A stretch of 64,000 bases of DNA from Prorocentrum cordatum (taxonomy: Eukaryota; Sar; Dinophyceae; Prorocentrales; Prorocentraceae). Below, in pieces: positions 29,326 to 40,500 of this stretch. The stretch is from contig CAUYUJ010002080.1 of the NCBI GenBank assembly GCA_963575745.1, positions 447,049 through 511,048 of the forward strand, written 5' to 3'. The notes beneath the pieces are model-generated. The model saw only the letters and a program-made list of their open reading frames with translations. It had not been told where the DNA came from and did not search any database. The position numbers were made by a program, and so were the translations under genes. The number at the start of each line of letters is the position of its first letter. Position 1 is the first letter of the stretch.

Positions 29326-29496
29326 TTGTGGTGGTGCTGGTGCTGGTGCTGGTGCTGGTGGTGTGGTGCTGGTGCTGGTGCTGGTGCTGGTGCTGGTGCT
29401 GGTGCTGGTGCTGGTGCTGGTGCTGGTGCTGGTGCTGGTGCTGGTGCTGGTGCTGGTGCTGGTGCTGGTGCTGGTGGTGGTGGTGGTGGTGGTGGT
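29326..29496 (+). repeat. (GTGCTG)n hexanucleotide repeat ending in (GTG)n
   Basis: About 145 bp of near-perfect GGTGCT hexamers, then GTG units. It is preceded by GTGCGTGCGTGC. All frames give two-residue repeats (Val-Leu, Gly-Ala, Cys-Trp). Confidence 0.95.
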
Positions 29497-30730
29497 GCGG
29501 CGCGGTGGTGGCGGGCGGATGGGCGCGCGAGAAAGAGGCCCGCGCTGGGACGAGAACGCCATCCTGAACGACGGAGGCCAAACACCGATCCGAAAATGAG
29601 GCCCACGCTGCAGCGGGAGCACGATTCGGAACGAGTCGGGAGCAGAAATGAAGCCTTCGCCTCAGCGAGAGCAGCATGTTGAAAAAAACGCAGGCGAAAA
29701 CCCAACTCCCGGGAATCTTGTGTGTAAAAAACAGTACGCGGGGGGGGTCCAATTCTTTCAGGCCGCCATCGGTGGAAGAAGGATAGTAGTATTCATATTG
29801 AGTAATTGTAAAAGGCAGGATGACCAGGAGGCAGGAGAAGGTGGAGGAGGAGGAGGAGGAGTGGGAGGCAGCAGAAGGAGGCAAAAGGAGGAGGCAGGAG
29901 GAGGCTGAGGAGGTAAATGTGGAGGTGGAGGTGGATATGGAGGTTTTGCCTTGAATGCACAACGACCATCCCTGTAAGGGATGCAGTGGTTCGCCACATA
30001 TGGCTGGGCTGGCAATTCTGGAGATTATTAGCGACACCTGCCAGGCCCTCCCGGCCCATCAGTAGGGCAGAAGGCGGAACCTACTTAGGAACTAAGGAGA
30101 TGGCACATGCGGCGGACACGGGAAAGGCGAGGGGACGAGCAGCAAAGGCAGCGGCCGGGAGCAGCGGCATAAGTCGCGGGCGGCACAGGATGGTTTTCAA
30201 CGATGGCCTCAAGGTTTGATGTTGCACAGCTTGCGGGTTTTCAGTAACGAATTTCTTTCCAAGGATATGAAGGCGCTTTGCACACGCACCTTTTGGGGTA
30301 CCAAACGAGAATACCGCCGAAGTTTGAGGAAGGGTCCATGGCCCAAGGTGCTCACCCGAGGTCAACAGGCAACTCGAGGCTCGAGTGGTGCTTAATCCTG
30401 GATATCACCTTGTGGTTGCGTCCACTCCACTCCACTGGACCCCTCCCTCCCTCCCTCCCCTCCCTAGTCCTTCCTTCCCGTCTCCTCGCCTCCATCCTCC
30501 TTCCCCCCCTCCATGACGCGCCGAGGTCCCTTGTCGCCGAGGTCTCCTCTCCCGCCCCCCCCTTCCTCCTCACCCCCCCCCGAGGCAGGAGGCTGCGCGA
30601 CTGCACTTGGAGTGCCGCAGAGCGGGCGCACCCGGGCAGGAGAGGGGCCCTCGGGGCCCCACCCTGGACCGCCCGCGGGCCAAGCCTCGGTGGCTCCACG
30701 GAGCCCAGACCAGGACTGCTTCCTGGGCAG
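29497..30730 (+). other. no gene recognised
   Basis: Includes an imperfect GGAGG tract at 29836-29935 and a CTCCCTCC-rich stretch at 30435-30580. No recognised coding motif on either strand. Confidence 0.4.
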
Positions 30731-30734
30731 TCGA

Positions 30735-31130
30735 AGGCCAGACTGTCAGATTGGATTGGGCCCCAAGGGCCAATCTGGCCCGGCCAAACTGGATGATTTG
30801 GGTTATTCGCCAGACTGGATTCGCGTTGGCTCCCTCGCCAGATTGCCCCCGCTTGCCAGATTGGGCCTGCCAGATTGGCGCCAGATTGGCTTCGACTACC
30901 CAGGCTTCGTTGTCTTGGTCACATCGCTGCAGGCCTCCCAGACGGGGCCGGAGTGATTCAATGTGGTCGGTGGATCGCGCCGCATCACCGATGCATCGGC
31001 GATACGACTCGATGTGGAGCCCGATGTTCTCCGTGCCGACGGCGCCGATGCATCGCCAACGTCGCTGAATCACCGCCACTGCATCGCCGATGCATCCGCG
31101 ATACGGTGCGATCCTCCGACCCCATCTGCT
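30735..31130 (+). repeat. CCAGATTGG and GATGCATC short-repeat clusters
   Basis: 30740-30905 holds many CCAGATTGG/CCAATCTGG words in both orientations. 30975-31115 repeats GCCGATGCATCGGCG-like palindromes (a perfect 12-mer CCGATGCATCGG at 30988-30999). Non-coding by appearance. Confidence 0.6.
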
Positions 31131-31491
31131 CGGACTCCATCATGGGCAGTTTCAAATTCGTAGTCACATCGCCAGAAAGCTAGGTGACAATGCTGTGCGG
31201 TTCGCAGTGATTCAGCACTCTCCCTCTCTCCTTCCCCCTCCCGCCCTGAGAACGAGATAGCGCACACTTGCAACCTGGTTCTGGGAAGTTTACAAGCACG
31301 CCTGCGAAGCAGCTGGGGGGGGTGAAGGCCCTGCCAGCGCTGTGGCATGACACCGTGTCATCGGCCACGGCGTGGCGGATCGCAGTCAGAGAGTGTTGCG
31401 ATACCACATCATAGTGATTTTGTGCTCATGTGCGTTTCGTACTCAGCATGTTGCTTTCTTGCCCTGGGGTGCGCATTGCCCCCTCCAACAG

Positions 31492-31760
31492 GAAGGCCGC
31501 CTCTACGTGGACGCCGACGTGGAGGCCGCCTACCAGGGCTGCGGCTTCCGGTGGTTCCAGCTGACGCAGTGCATCCGGCGGTCCCGGTCCGCGTTCCGGG
31601 CGGCCAAGATCAAGCCGTCGCTGAGATTTCTGGTCTTCTCTGCCCACCGAGGTCCCACGGACCCTCCCAGGCTCCTCGCCGCAGTCGCTGGCATCGCCGC
31701 CGCCGCCCTTGCCGCGCCTCTCGCTGCTGCTGGCGCTGCGGCCGCAGCGCAACGGCGCCG
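31492..31760 (+). other. possible exon, unknown product
   Basis: After CCCCCTCCAACAG (a good 3' splice-site shape ending at 31491) one frame reads GRLYVDADVEAAYQGCGF, then RWFQLTQCIRRSRSAFRA, then KIKPSLRFLVF, before Ala-rich low complexity and a (GCC)n run at 31782-31802. This is the most protein-like unassigned segment in this part. No family is recognised. 31131-31491 is unassigned. Confidence 0.35.
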
Positions 31761-31802
31761 CCGTCGGCGTTGGCGCCGCCGCCGCCGCCGCCGCCGCCGC
31801 AG

Positions 31803-32164
31803 GGGCGAAGAAGTTGCGTCACGAACATCACGACCCAAGCCTTGGGCCCCATTTTCCTCTAGCATTTCTCGGGCCGGATCGACCTGTGATCCCTGAGGCC
31901 CTGGGACCCGGGACGGGGCGAAAGCGCCCTTTGCGTAGGAGTGGCAGCGCCCAGCTCTCAGGGGCTGCCGCTGGCCCTTGTCGTTCCTGCCGCCCGCTCA
32001 GGCCCAGCGGTGGCCTGCAGCCGCTGTCGGCGCTGCTGCTGCGGAGCGACGAAGACGCCACCGCCAGAGCCGAAGCCCAGGCGGCCGCGTCCGGCGAGGC
32101 CCGCCGCCGCCTTGGCGCGCGCGGCCACCGCCTTGCGCCCCCTCCGCCCTCGCGATCGCCTGCT
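31803..32164 (+). other. no gene recognised
   Basis: GC-rich sequence open in several frames, without motifs. Confidence 0.3.
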
Positions 32165-32283
32165 GCTGCTGCTTCTGCTGCTGCTCCCTGCTGCTGCTGC
32201 TCCCTGCTGCTGCTCCTCCTCCTCCTCCTCCTCCTCCTCCTCCTCCTCCTCCTCCTCCTCCTCCTCCTCCTCCTCCTCCTCCA
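32165..32283 (+). repeat. (CTG)n then (CTC)24 microsatellite
   Basis: CTGCTG-type units grade into about 24 pure CTC units (32212-32283). Confidence 0.95.
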
Positions 32284-32665
32284 GCTCCCGTCCATCTTTA
32301 CACGACTCCGTTTCCAATTTCGGCGCCCACTTCTCCGATTCCAGCTCCGATTCCAGCTCCCTGGTTTCCGACTCTGGCGCCCAACCCATCTCTCCGACTC
32401 CGGCTCCGATTGCAGCTCCCGTCTCTCCGGCTCCAATTCCAGCTCCTGCCTCCCCGACTCCAGCTCCCATCCCGCCTCCCCGACCCCGGCTCCGATTCCA
32501 GCTCCCGTCTTTTCGACTCCAGCTCACGACCCTGATTATTTATGTTGGCGGAATGGTTGAAGGTATTCCGCAGGTTCCGACTCCGGCTGTTATGGTTTTT
32601 CCCGATTCTTAGTCCTTTCCCATCTCTCCGACTCCGGTTCCGATTCCGACTCTGCATGGGACACG
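32284..32665 (+). repeat. degenerate 12-bp CCGATTCCAGCT array
   Basis: Words of the form TCCGATTCCAGCTCC / CTCCGACTCCGGCT recur throughout, giving Ser-Asp-Ser or Pro-Thr-Pro-Ala-Pro frames. Confidence 0.85.
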
Positions 32666-32799
32666 CGCCTTCGTCCAGCAAGAGCAGTAAACGGTCCCCG
32701 GCCCACCCGCGCTGCCCCCAAGGGGCCTGCTGGCCGACCAGCCAGCGGACTCGGCGCGTTCGTTCTTTCGTCATCATTACCATCAGCAGCATCCTCATC

Positions 32800-32827
32800 C
32801 TCCTCATCCTCCTCCTCCTCCTCCTCC

Positions 32828-32873
<46 letters not shown>

Positions 32874-32960
32874 TTCTGTATTTTTTCAACTCCCGCCTCT
32901 TTCTCCTTCTCCTCCTCCCCCTCCTCCTCTTCCTCCTCTTCCTCCCTCGAATAGAACCCG
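32800..32960 (+). repeat. (CTC)n-(CAT)n compound microsatellite
   Basis: CTC units (32803-32830), then about fifteen CAT units (32829-32873), then TTCTCCTCC-type sequence. Confidence 0.95.
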
Positions 32961-33999
32961 CTCGCGCGCCCGCCGCCACCGAGGGTCAAACGCGCACGCG
33001 TTATACAATTGCTGAAGGGACAAACACATACGCTCTGCTATCCTTCGCGTTAGTAGTGCCGCCATGTTTGGTACCCTTCACCCATGCCATCCGCTCGGAT
33101 CCCAGTTCGCGATCCACGGATTGCGCAGAGTGCCAGGTGGACGCACACTCGCGCATTCCCCCATCTCTTCATTGGATCCACCGTCCATTCCCTGTACAGC
33201 CTGTGCGTATGGCTGTTCTGTAAGTTCACGGACACTTTTCCCCGGAGGCCCACTGATACGATGAGGCAAAGGCCAGGGATCCAGCTGTGAGGACAGAAGC
33301 AGCTGCAGGCTATGCGATATGGAACGCCAGCCCACGGGAACGTTACGACGTTGCCCACAACCATGCCCCGAGTGCGTTGTTTCAGGCGCGCCGACACGTT
33401 TGTAATGCTTTTCGACAGTGAGATCACGTTTACGCGCTTCGCTGCGACATTCGCTGTAGGCACGCGGCCAGGCGGCAACCTGCGCACCCACATTGCGACG
33501 GCTTTTTCGGACAGAGAAGTGTGGGCGGTTGTCCCGTCAGTGGCAGTTGTCCTATCACTCAGGATTCACTGGTGGGGAGCACAAATGCGAATTGTCGGTG
33601 CGCGGCGGCGCCTGCTTCGCGGCGCACGCCACCTATGCGCACCCATGTGCTTCTCAGCGCGCCAGGAGCTCTCAGTGATGCAGCTGCGCAAGCACGGCGT
33701 GGTATGCCTTGGCATTACCACGCGTCGTGCTACGAACGTTGGGGCATTGTTTGGGCTTGGCGGCGCCAGCGCGCGCAGTGCTATGCCTGCGCGCACCTAC
33801 GCTTCTTGCAGCGCGCGCCAGTCGTTGGCATGCCCAGCTGCGCGCCGGAGCGCGCGCAAAGGCAGAGGCATGGCTCGCTTGCGCCCACCACGCGCTGAGC
33901 TATGCACGTCGGGGCACCGCTGTGCCCCGCGTCTGCACTCGCAACTTGGCGCACCGAGCACACCGACGCCTTGATCAAGCTCGCCTCCAGCCACCCCTC
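32961..33999 (+). other. unassigned, locally Cys-rich frames
   Basis: Around 33600-33850 a plus-strand frame reads WHYHASCYERWGIVW and RAQCYACAHLRF. The spacing of Cys and His is suggestive of metal binding, but no family is recognised and other frames are equally open. Confidence 0.25.
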
Positions 34000-34510
34000 A
34001 CCTTCCAGGGGGTTTCTGGGAGGCAGTTTGAAGCATCTTGGGTGCCGTTTGGGGGCCCCTTGGACACCTTGGGTGGCCTCTCCGATCTTCTGGGTATATC
34101 CTGGGGCGGACATCTCGAATTGTCGGTTCGGGCTCCCCTTCCAGGGCTCCACTTGAGGCCGTTTGGGGATCGCCTTGGGCCGTCAGGGGCGCCTCTTGGG
34201 CCGTCTTGTGCAGGAGCCTGCTGGGCCATTTTGGGCGCGGTTTGGGTGGCCGCCGTGAACGCTGCGAGTCCCGAAAGCCGCACGCGCGAAGAGTGCGCGC
34301 TTGCCTGGGGGAGCTCGGCGATGTTAGCCTCTTCTCGGGCGTTTTGGCACCTATGTCAGCCGTCATCAGGCCATTTCGGGCATCTGGGAGCGGTCGTTCG
34401 AGGCCCGTTTGGGGGGCCTCTCGCGGCGCTCCCGGCCCGTCTCGGGGCCCCCTTGGCCCCGGAAAAGTCACGCGATTCCCGGGGGCACGATGGGGCCCCC
34501 GGAAGATTTA
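34000..34510 (+). repeat. dispersed G-rich repeat; shares a segment with 45.34 kb
   Basis: CTTGGGCCGTC-type words. The part at 34090-34200 (GGCGGACATCTCGAATTGTC, then GGGCTCCACTTGAGGCCGTT) aligns with 45340-45430 (GACGGACATTTGGAATTCTG, then GGGCTTCACTTGGAACCGTT). Confidence 0.65.
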
Positions 34511-34753
34511 GCAATTTCGGGTCGGGTTGTTTCAAATAATCTTCCGGATTGACGAGTGAGGCTGCAGGGATTAGGCAAAGGACTTGAGGACACTCCAACT
34601 CGCGCCTCAGGACGCGGTGGCGGATGACGGGAATCGCCCTTGGAAGGCCCTGACTCGAGCGTTCATGGCGATTTTCATTGTGTCAGCGGGTTCGCAAGCC
34701 CCCGCGCAGCATGCCTCCCAGTCGATGGCAGTACATGATGTGTATCGTTTCTC

Positions 34754-34755
<2 letters not shown>

Positions 34756-34792
<37 letters not shown>

Positions 34793-34822
34793 TTCTTATT
34801 CTTTGTATTAGTATTATTATTA
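34756..34822 (+). repeat. (ATT)n microsatellite
   Basis: ATT/TAT units with TTC interruptions, the only strongly AT-rich trinucleotide tract in the window. Confidence 0.95.
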
Positions 34823-34889
34823 TTCTTCCCGCCATCGCTAGCCGACTCAATCCACGCTGGAGGGCCGAGCGTTGGGCGACGGCTCGATC

Positions 34890-35421
34890 ACCGTGGAGCT
34901 CCACGACATCGACTGACGCCGATGATGGGAGCGAGCCAGTGCACAGCACAAGGAACTATCACCGCGCCTGCCGTGCCATTCTCGCCGGAGGGCGAGCGCG
35001 GTCGTGGTCCGATCTCCATGAAGGCCAGGGTGCCGTGGCAGGCCGACGCTATGGGGTTATTCAACTCGGCGACACAGCAGTTGCAACAGCCACAGGAGAT
35101 GCGTGGGTGCCCAAGTGTCGGGACGCGTCGGGGACTCGATCCTCCCCCTGTTTTGCTGGAGCCCGGTCATTTGGCTCGAGGAAGCTCAGGATGACCCCGA
35201 CACTACAGGCCATCGTGCACGTTAAATGCCAGCCCAAGGACCGACGCATCTGCTACCTCGACGCAACGGAGTTGAGGACCCTCAGCAAGGTATGTCCCCG
35301 GCTGTACAACAAAGCGGGCATCGCGCTCACCAGATGGCTCGCGTGGGACCCGACAGTAACCAAGCGGCCTGGCTTCCCGTGCGCCTACATATGGTGGTTT
35401 GCGGTCGACTACACCAACTAA
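34890..35421 (+). other. open frame of unknown nature
   Basis: A frame open to the TAA at 35419-35421 ends with TPTLQAIVHVKCQPKDRRIC, then YLDATELRTLSK, then CPRLYNKAGIALTRWLAWDP. The composition is protein-like and less biased than the GC-rich neighbours. No domain is recognised, and it lacks a convincing start. Confidence 0.3.
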
Positions 35422-36119
35422 TTCCGTGACCTTCGGATCAAGCAGCATGGAAGGTGGTGCAGTTTTTCTCCGCGGTTCGTGAGAGCCGACAGTGATCGCA
35501 GTGCTTCGTCTCGGCCATGTATTGCTGCGCTGGCCCAGGTGAGGTTTCAGCTGTTGCACCATTTGCTTGTGCGTTTTTCCAACGCTGGCGCGTCTCCTGT
35601 CTGTTCCCCGTCCTCAGGCCTGCCGCGCTGGTGACTTTGAGTTTGGCTCGGCCCGCAGCCCGCAGACAGGTGGTCAATCTGTCTGTATGCCGCCCTCGCT
35701 TCGCCATCCTGGAGCGTTGCCGGCTTTGCGCTGCTGGCAAGGGCGGCTCCAGCATCGCCGTTCCATGTTTCTTTGCGCCTGCAGCGCTGAGCCGTTTGAG
35801 TCCCCCCTGCCTGCCACCAGCCCCCTGGTCAGAGGGCCAGGTGCCGGTGCGCGAGCCCCCCACCAAAGGGTGGGAAGCTTCGTGCGTGACGTCTGTGGAT
35901 GCGCACGCGCGCGGGTTGACCACGCAGTTGGCCTTGCGAGTGCTCGCGAGACCTCTTGATCTGGGGTTACGGTTCAAAGGAAGCGCCCTTTGCGTGGGTC
36001 GTTTGTCGGCGGTGGAAATTAATGACGGGGCACGGGGCGCGCTTTGGAACCACGCTAGCGGATTGTTGAAAAATGGCCGTTTCGCTCAGGCATCCTCCAA
36101 ACATCGGCCCAACGAACCG
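35422..36119 (+). other. no gene recognised
   Basis: Open frames on both strands. None shows a family motif. The plus frame from 35517 runs into repeat sequence after 36120. Confidence 0.3.
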
Positions 36120-36530
36120 ACGTCGTGTTCGAATCGCTACTGCGGGGCTTTCCAACGGCCCGAAGGGGGCCCAACAGACGCCCCGGAGAGCCCCAGGAGC
36201 GCCCCAAGAAGACCCCAAAAGACCCCCGAGAGCGCTCTAGGAGCCACCCACACAGCTCACAAGAACCCCAAGACGGCCCGAGAAGGGCCAAGAACGCGCC
36301 AAGAGACTCCCGGGAGCGCCCCAGGAGGCCCCCAAAAGGCCCAAGAAAGCCGCAGGACGGCCCCAAGATGGCGCCGAGACGGCCTAAGAAAGCTCCCACA
36401 GACCCCCACGACGCGCCCAGATAGCCCAAGAAGACCCCAGGAGCCCATAAGAGGACCCCAAGAGACCCCCAAAAAGCCCCCAACAGGCCCCAAGACAACC
36501 CCGCGCGGCGCCCAGAGCAACGTTTTTCTC
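36120..36530 (-). repeat. dispersed G-rich repeat, reverse orientation
   Basis: CCCCAAGA/CGCCCAAGA words, the reverse complement of the CTTGGGGC family seen at 34 and 45 kb. Confidence 0.6.
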
Positions 36531-36545
36531 CAATTACCTCTTACT

Positions 36546-36725
36546 GTCTTTTGTCGTCGTCGTCATCGTCGTCATCGCCCTCCGCATTCCTCCTCGTGCT
36601 CGCCCTCGTTATCTTCGTCCTCGTCTTTGTGCTTCTCTTCCTCCTCGTTGTCCTCATGCTCCTCCTCGTTATCCTCACGTTCGCCACGTCGTCCTCGCCA
36701 TCGACTCCTCGTTGCCTTCGTATTG
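36546..36725 (+). repeat. CGT/CTC degenerate trinucleotide tract
   Basis: GTCGTCGTC, then CTCCTCGT, CTTCGTC and CTCGTT words. Confidence 0.8.
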
Positions 36726-37734
36726 ATTTTCTTCTTCGCCCAATACGCCCATTAGACTAAAGCGGCGCTTCACGCTCTTGTCCGATCAGGTTTACAGGTC
36801 AGCATAGCCACGAGGCGAACGGCCAGGATTTCGGGTTCAGACGTCCTTCAGAACCCCACCGGACTTATGCCCAGGGCACGATCATTGGAATCCCACCCAT
36901 CCCGCACGGGTTCCTACAGCCGAGTGTCCAGATTAGGCACACTGTAGTCTGGCCTGGGTCCAGGGGGATCCCAGGCGAGAGGGGGTCCCCAGAAGTGGAT
37001 GAACACGCTGCCCGTTCTCTTTTCCCACCCGCTCGGTTCCCATAGGGGTCGCGCCATAAGGATGGGGCAACATATTGATACCCATAGCACACCCACCCGC
37101 GTAATTGTTGCACCCCTTTGAGGCGAATGTGATCAGCGTTCACGCGGGAAGCACAGTTAAGACCACCCCCGTACATCTGTCTAACCTTTGCAGGTACTTC
37201 AGACACATGCGCGCGGCGCGATAGCAACATGTAGAAAACGGAGCACACTCCATCCTTGTAGTTGTTGGGCCATTCAATATTCAGGAACAACGATTATGAG
37301 GAAATCTCAGGCGAAACGCATGGCCCGCCTTACCAGCACGTTTGGTGTTGCGACGCCGAGGTGTTCTTTATGAGGAAGTCGTGCAAGAGTTGCAGAAAGG
37401 AAAAGAAAACAAAAAATATGAGTGGGGAGTCGGAGGAGGAGGACGACGAGGGGGTGCGGTAAAAGGAGGACGGAGGGAGGAAGACGGAGGAGGGAGAGAA
37501 AAGGGGACGAGGAGAAAGAGGAGGAGGGCTGCACTGGGAGAGAATGACGACGACCACGGCACCGACTGCGAGGAAGAGCAGCCGACGGCGGTGGATGAGG
37601 CAGGGAGGAGAGGCGGAGGGCGAGCACGAGCGAGAAGAGCGGTATCGGAGAGGACGCGGGCGAGGGGGATGGCGAGGGGGCGAGGGCGAAGGGGATGGGG
37701 GGTTGCAGTGGGGGGCGAGGGGGACAGGCAGGGG
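36726..37734 (+). other. no gene; repeat-like relatives of the 27.6-29.1 kb block
   Basis: 37095-37215 weakly resembles the 85-bp units (GAGGCGAATGTGATCAGCG, ACAGTTAAGACCACCC). 37270-37382 shares a segment with 28985-29090. The rest (37430-37734) is GGAGGACGG-rich. Confidence 0.5.
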
Positions 37735-37812
37735 TGATGGTGATGTTGTTGTTGATGATGATTATGGTGGTGATTGTGATAGTGATGGTGGTAGTGGTGA
37801 TGATGATGATGG

Positions 37813-37844
<32 letters not shown>

Positions 37845-38673
37845 GTGATGGTGAGGATGACGAGGGTGAGGATACAAATTCGGGTGAGGATGATGATGAG
37901 GATGATGAGGATGGGGATGTGGGTGGCGAGGATGATGCTGATGATGCTGAAAGTGATGATGATGATGACGACGATGATAGTGATGATGACCATGATGATG
38001 ATCACGATAATGAGGATGATGATTATGACAGTGGTGATGATGATGCTGCTGAAGATACTGATGATACTGATGATGCCGATGGTGATGGTGGTGATTATGA
38101 TGATCAGGATGAGGAGGATGATGATTGTGATCATCATGAGAATTTGATGAGGGTGCTGATGATAATGATAATGGTAATGGTGATGCCGAGGTTGATGACG
38201 ATGACGATGATAATGACGATGATGATGATGATGAGGATAATGATGATGATGGTTGTGGTGATTATGCTGGTGCTGATGCTGATGATGATCATGATGATGA
38301 CGATAGTGATCGTGATGATGGCGATGATGATAATGATCATGATTGTGAAGATGAGGATGAGGATGATGATGACGATGACCATGAGCATGATGATGATGAC
38401 GATGATGATGATGGCGTTGGCGGTTATTGTTTTTCATTAGGATGAGGATGCGGGTGAGCACGATGATGATGATGATGGTGGCAATAAGGATGGGGATAAG
38501 GATTATCCTGATGATTATGATGATGCTGATGATGCTGATGCTGATGATGATGATGATGATGATCATGATCACGATCATGATCATGATCATGATCGTGATG
38601 ACGATGATGATGATGATGATGATGAAGACGAAGATAATGATGATGATGCTGATGACGATGATAATGATGATGC

Positions 38674-38726
<53 letters not shown>

Positions 38727-38738
38727 CTGATGATGGGG
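37735..38738 (+). repeat. ~1 kb degenerate (GAT)n region
   Basis: Almost every trinucleotide is GAT, GAC, GAA, GGT or a one-base variant. The last 150 bp (38585-38735) are purest. The resulting Asp/Met/His-rich frames on both strands are artefacts. Confidence 0.95.
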
Positions 38739-38904
38739 CCCGGGGCCGGGGCCGCGTGTCGCCCGCGCGCGGGCGCCGCGCCAGTCGATCAGCAGCTTCA
38801 CGGCGTGGTGAGCCAAGTGCGCGCGCGTCTCTGCCGGCGGAGGCGACAGGGGGGCACCGGGAGCGGGAGGGGCAGCGAGGAGGTTGTCAGGAGCGGGAGG
38901 GGCA
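38739..38904. other. unassigned GC-rich linker
   Basis: On the minus strand a short frame reads AETRAHLAHHAVKLLIDWRG, protein-like but too short to judge. Confidence 0.2.
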
Positions 38905-38931
38905 GAGGAGGAGGAGGAGGAGGAGGAGGAG

Positions 38932-38963
<32 letters not shown>

Positions 38964-39050
38964 GGAGGAAGAGGAGGAGGAGGAGGAAGAGGTTGTCAGA
39001 AACGGTGGGGGCAGAGGAGGAGGAGGAGGAGGAGGAAGAGGAGGTCTTCG
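38905..39050 (+). repeat. (GGA)n microsatellite
   Basis: GGA/AGG units with GAA interruptions and a short unique break near 38993-39015. Confidence 0.95.
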
Positions 39051-39332
39051 ACGGGCAGATGGGATTTGGAGTTTTTCTTTTGGGGTGTCCAGAAGGCCTT
39101 CGAGGTTATCTCCCTGTAATCCCGGCCGTGGCACCGGTTGGAGACGTCTGAAGTGTGAGAGGCTTTCTCTTCCTGCCGCCCGGAGGCTGCTTGCTCTTTG
39201 CTACCTTGGTCAACTCTATCATTTCGACTGTGCAGTTTCCTCTCCAGGTGCTTGTCAACTGCATGTTTCTCCAGGCTAAGCATGCGGTATGTGACAGGCC
39301 ATTGACGCTGACGTCTGGCCTTACACCGAGTA

Positions 39333-39660
39333 ATGTGCAAGCTGTTTCGCTTCGGGAGTGGGACAGCCAAAGCAGGATTTGGGGGCCAGGCCTTGACAGG
39401 TAAGGAGCCCTTGAAGGCTGCAGTGATTTCAGGAATTGCGGGCGAAATCGCTGACATTGAAAGAATCCCGATGGCCGAAGCTTTGCTTGACATGGAAAAG
39501 TTGTTCGACACCATCTACGTGCAGGTTTGTATTAAATCGGCTGCGGAGTTCGGATGGTCTAAGCCTGCCCTGGCCCTGGCGTTGGTTGGTGGTCCACAAG
39601 GCGGTTCGTGCCCTACCTCCGACATCGGTTGTTCCAAGTCCGGGTGGCCTGGGGTGAGGA
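39333..39660 (+). pseudogene. LINE reverse transcriptase fragment (motif A)
   Basis: Frame 3 reads PMAEALLDMEKLFDTIYVQV and then CIKSAAEFGWSKPALALALV. Asp at about 39490, followed by x4-F-D-x-I, is the RT motif A region, and the helix after it resembles that of the intact ORF2 (WDGLKFYESF, then LLRDRALACGLPRPLVKVL). Motifs B and C are not found downstream, so only a fragment remains. Confidence 0.5.
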
Positions 39661-40500
39661 TGTGGTCAGAGTTGTTTTCTTGATCGTGTTTTTCTTTAGG
39701 ATATCCTTTTATTATGATTGTATTAGGCTTACGCCACACCCGCCGACCCCTTCATTCACTCTCGGTTCCGCGATGTGCGGTGCTGCTGCTCGCTTACAGG
39801 GGAGCAAGACTTGGCTTGTTGGGTCGCTCTTCCACTGTCTTGGGTGCGGTTTGGGGCTGCGTGGGTCGTGGTGAAGCCCTACATGCTTTCATGAAGCGTT
39901 TGCCTTGGGCCGGGGGGGCGGGAATCAAATTTCGGATTCGTTTGGGGGGGGCATGACAACACGGGGGGAGAATCTCCCACGCCTAGAGACCCACAAGGGG
40001 GCGGTGGATTTTTCCCTGATTGCATTCGTCTGTTCCTCGATGTCGTTCCCCATCAAATCCCTCTTCGATATTACTGTTCCCCCGGTCCTCCCCCTTCGTC
40101 ACATCCGCCACAGGTTGTCCTGAGGCGGTTTCGGGGGCCTCGCGGGCCGTCTGGTAGCATTGGAAAGCCGAAAAGCGGGCGGGTCCGAATTTACAAACTT
40201 GACAGACAAAACAATGACTTTTGAGTTTGGGGGTTTCCTCTTGGAGGCCTCTTCGGGCCCTTTGGGGCCGTTTTGGGGCCATCATCTTGGGCGGCATGCG
40301 CCGTCTGGAAGTCATCTGCAGCGTTTCGGGTTGATCTTCCGGCGATTCGGGGCGATCGTTGCTGCCTGTGGAGCCGTGCGCACCCGGAAGAGCCTGCACC
40401 CCCTAATGATGCGTTCGCCCGGACTCGGGGGGAATCGCTCGGGGTCGTTCGGAGCAGGGCACGGGGGGGGGGACAATCTCACGCGCCTGCAGACCCACGA
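39661..40500 (+). repeat. no gene; dispersed GGGGG-GAGACCCAC repeat, two copies
   Basis: 39938-40010 (GGGGGGGCATGACAACAC, then AGAATCTCCCACGCC, then GAGACCCACAAGGGGGCGGT) and 40460-40515 (GGGGGGGGACAATCTCACG, CAGACCCACGAGTGGTCGGC) are related to each other and to 45790-45850. 40230-40330 is CTTTGGGGCC-type dispersed repeat. Confidence 0.55.

Noticed and set aside
35165-35180. CATTTGGCTCGAGG as a third spliced-leader relict
   Set aside because: One deletion and one mismatch in the best part and no match to the 5' half; too weak.
36128-36140. GTTCGAATC as a tRNA T loop
   Set aside because: Flanking bases do not pair into a T stem.
37307-38590. 427-residue His/Ile-rich minus-strand protein and Asp-rich plus-strand proteins
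   Set aside because: Both are translations of the degenerate GAT tract.
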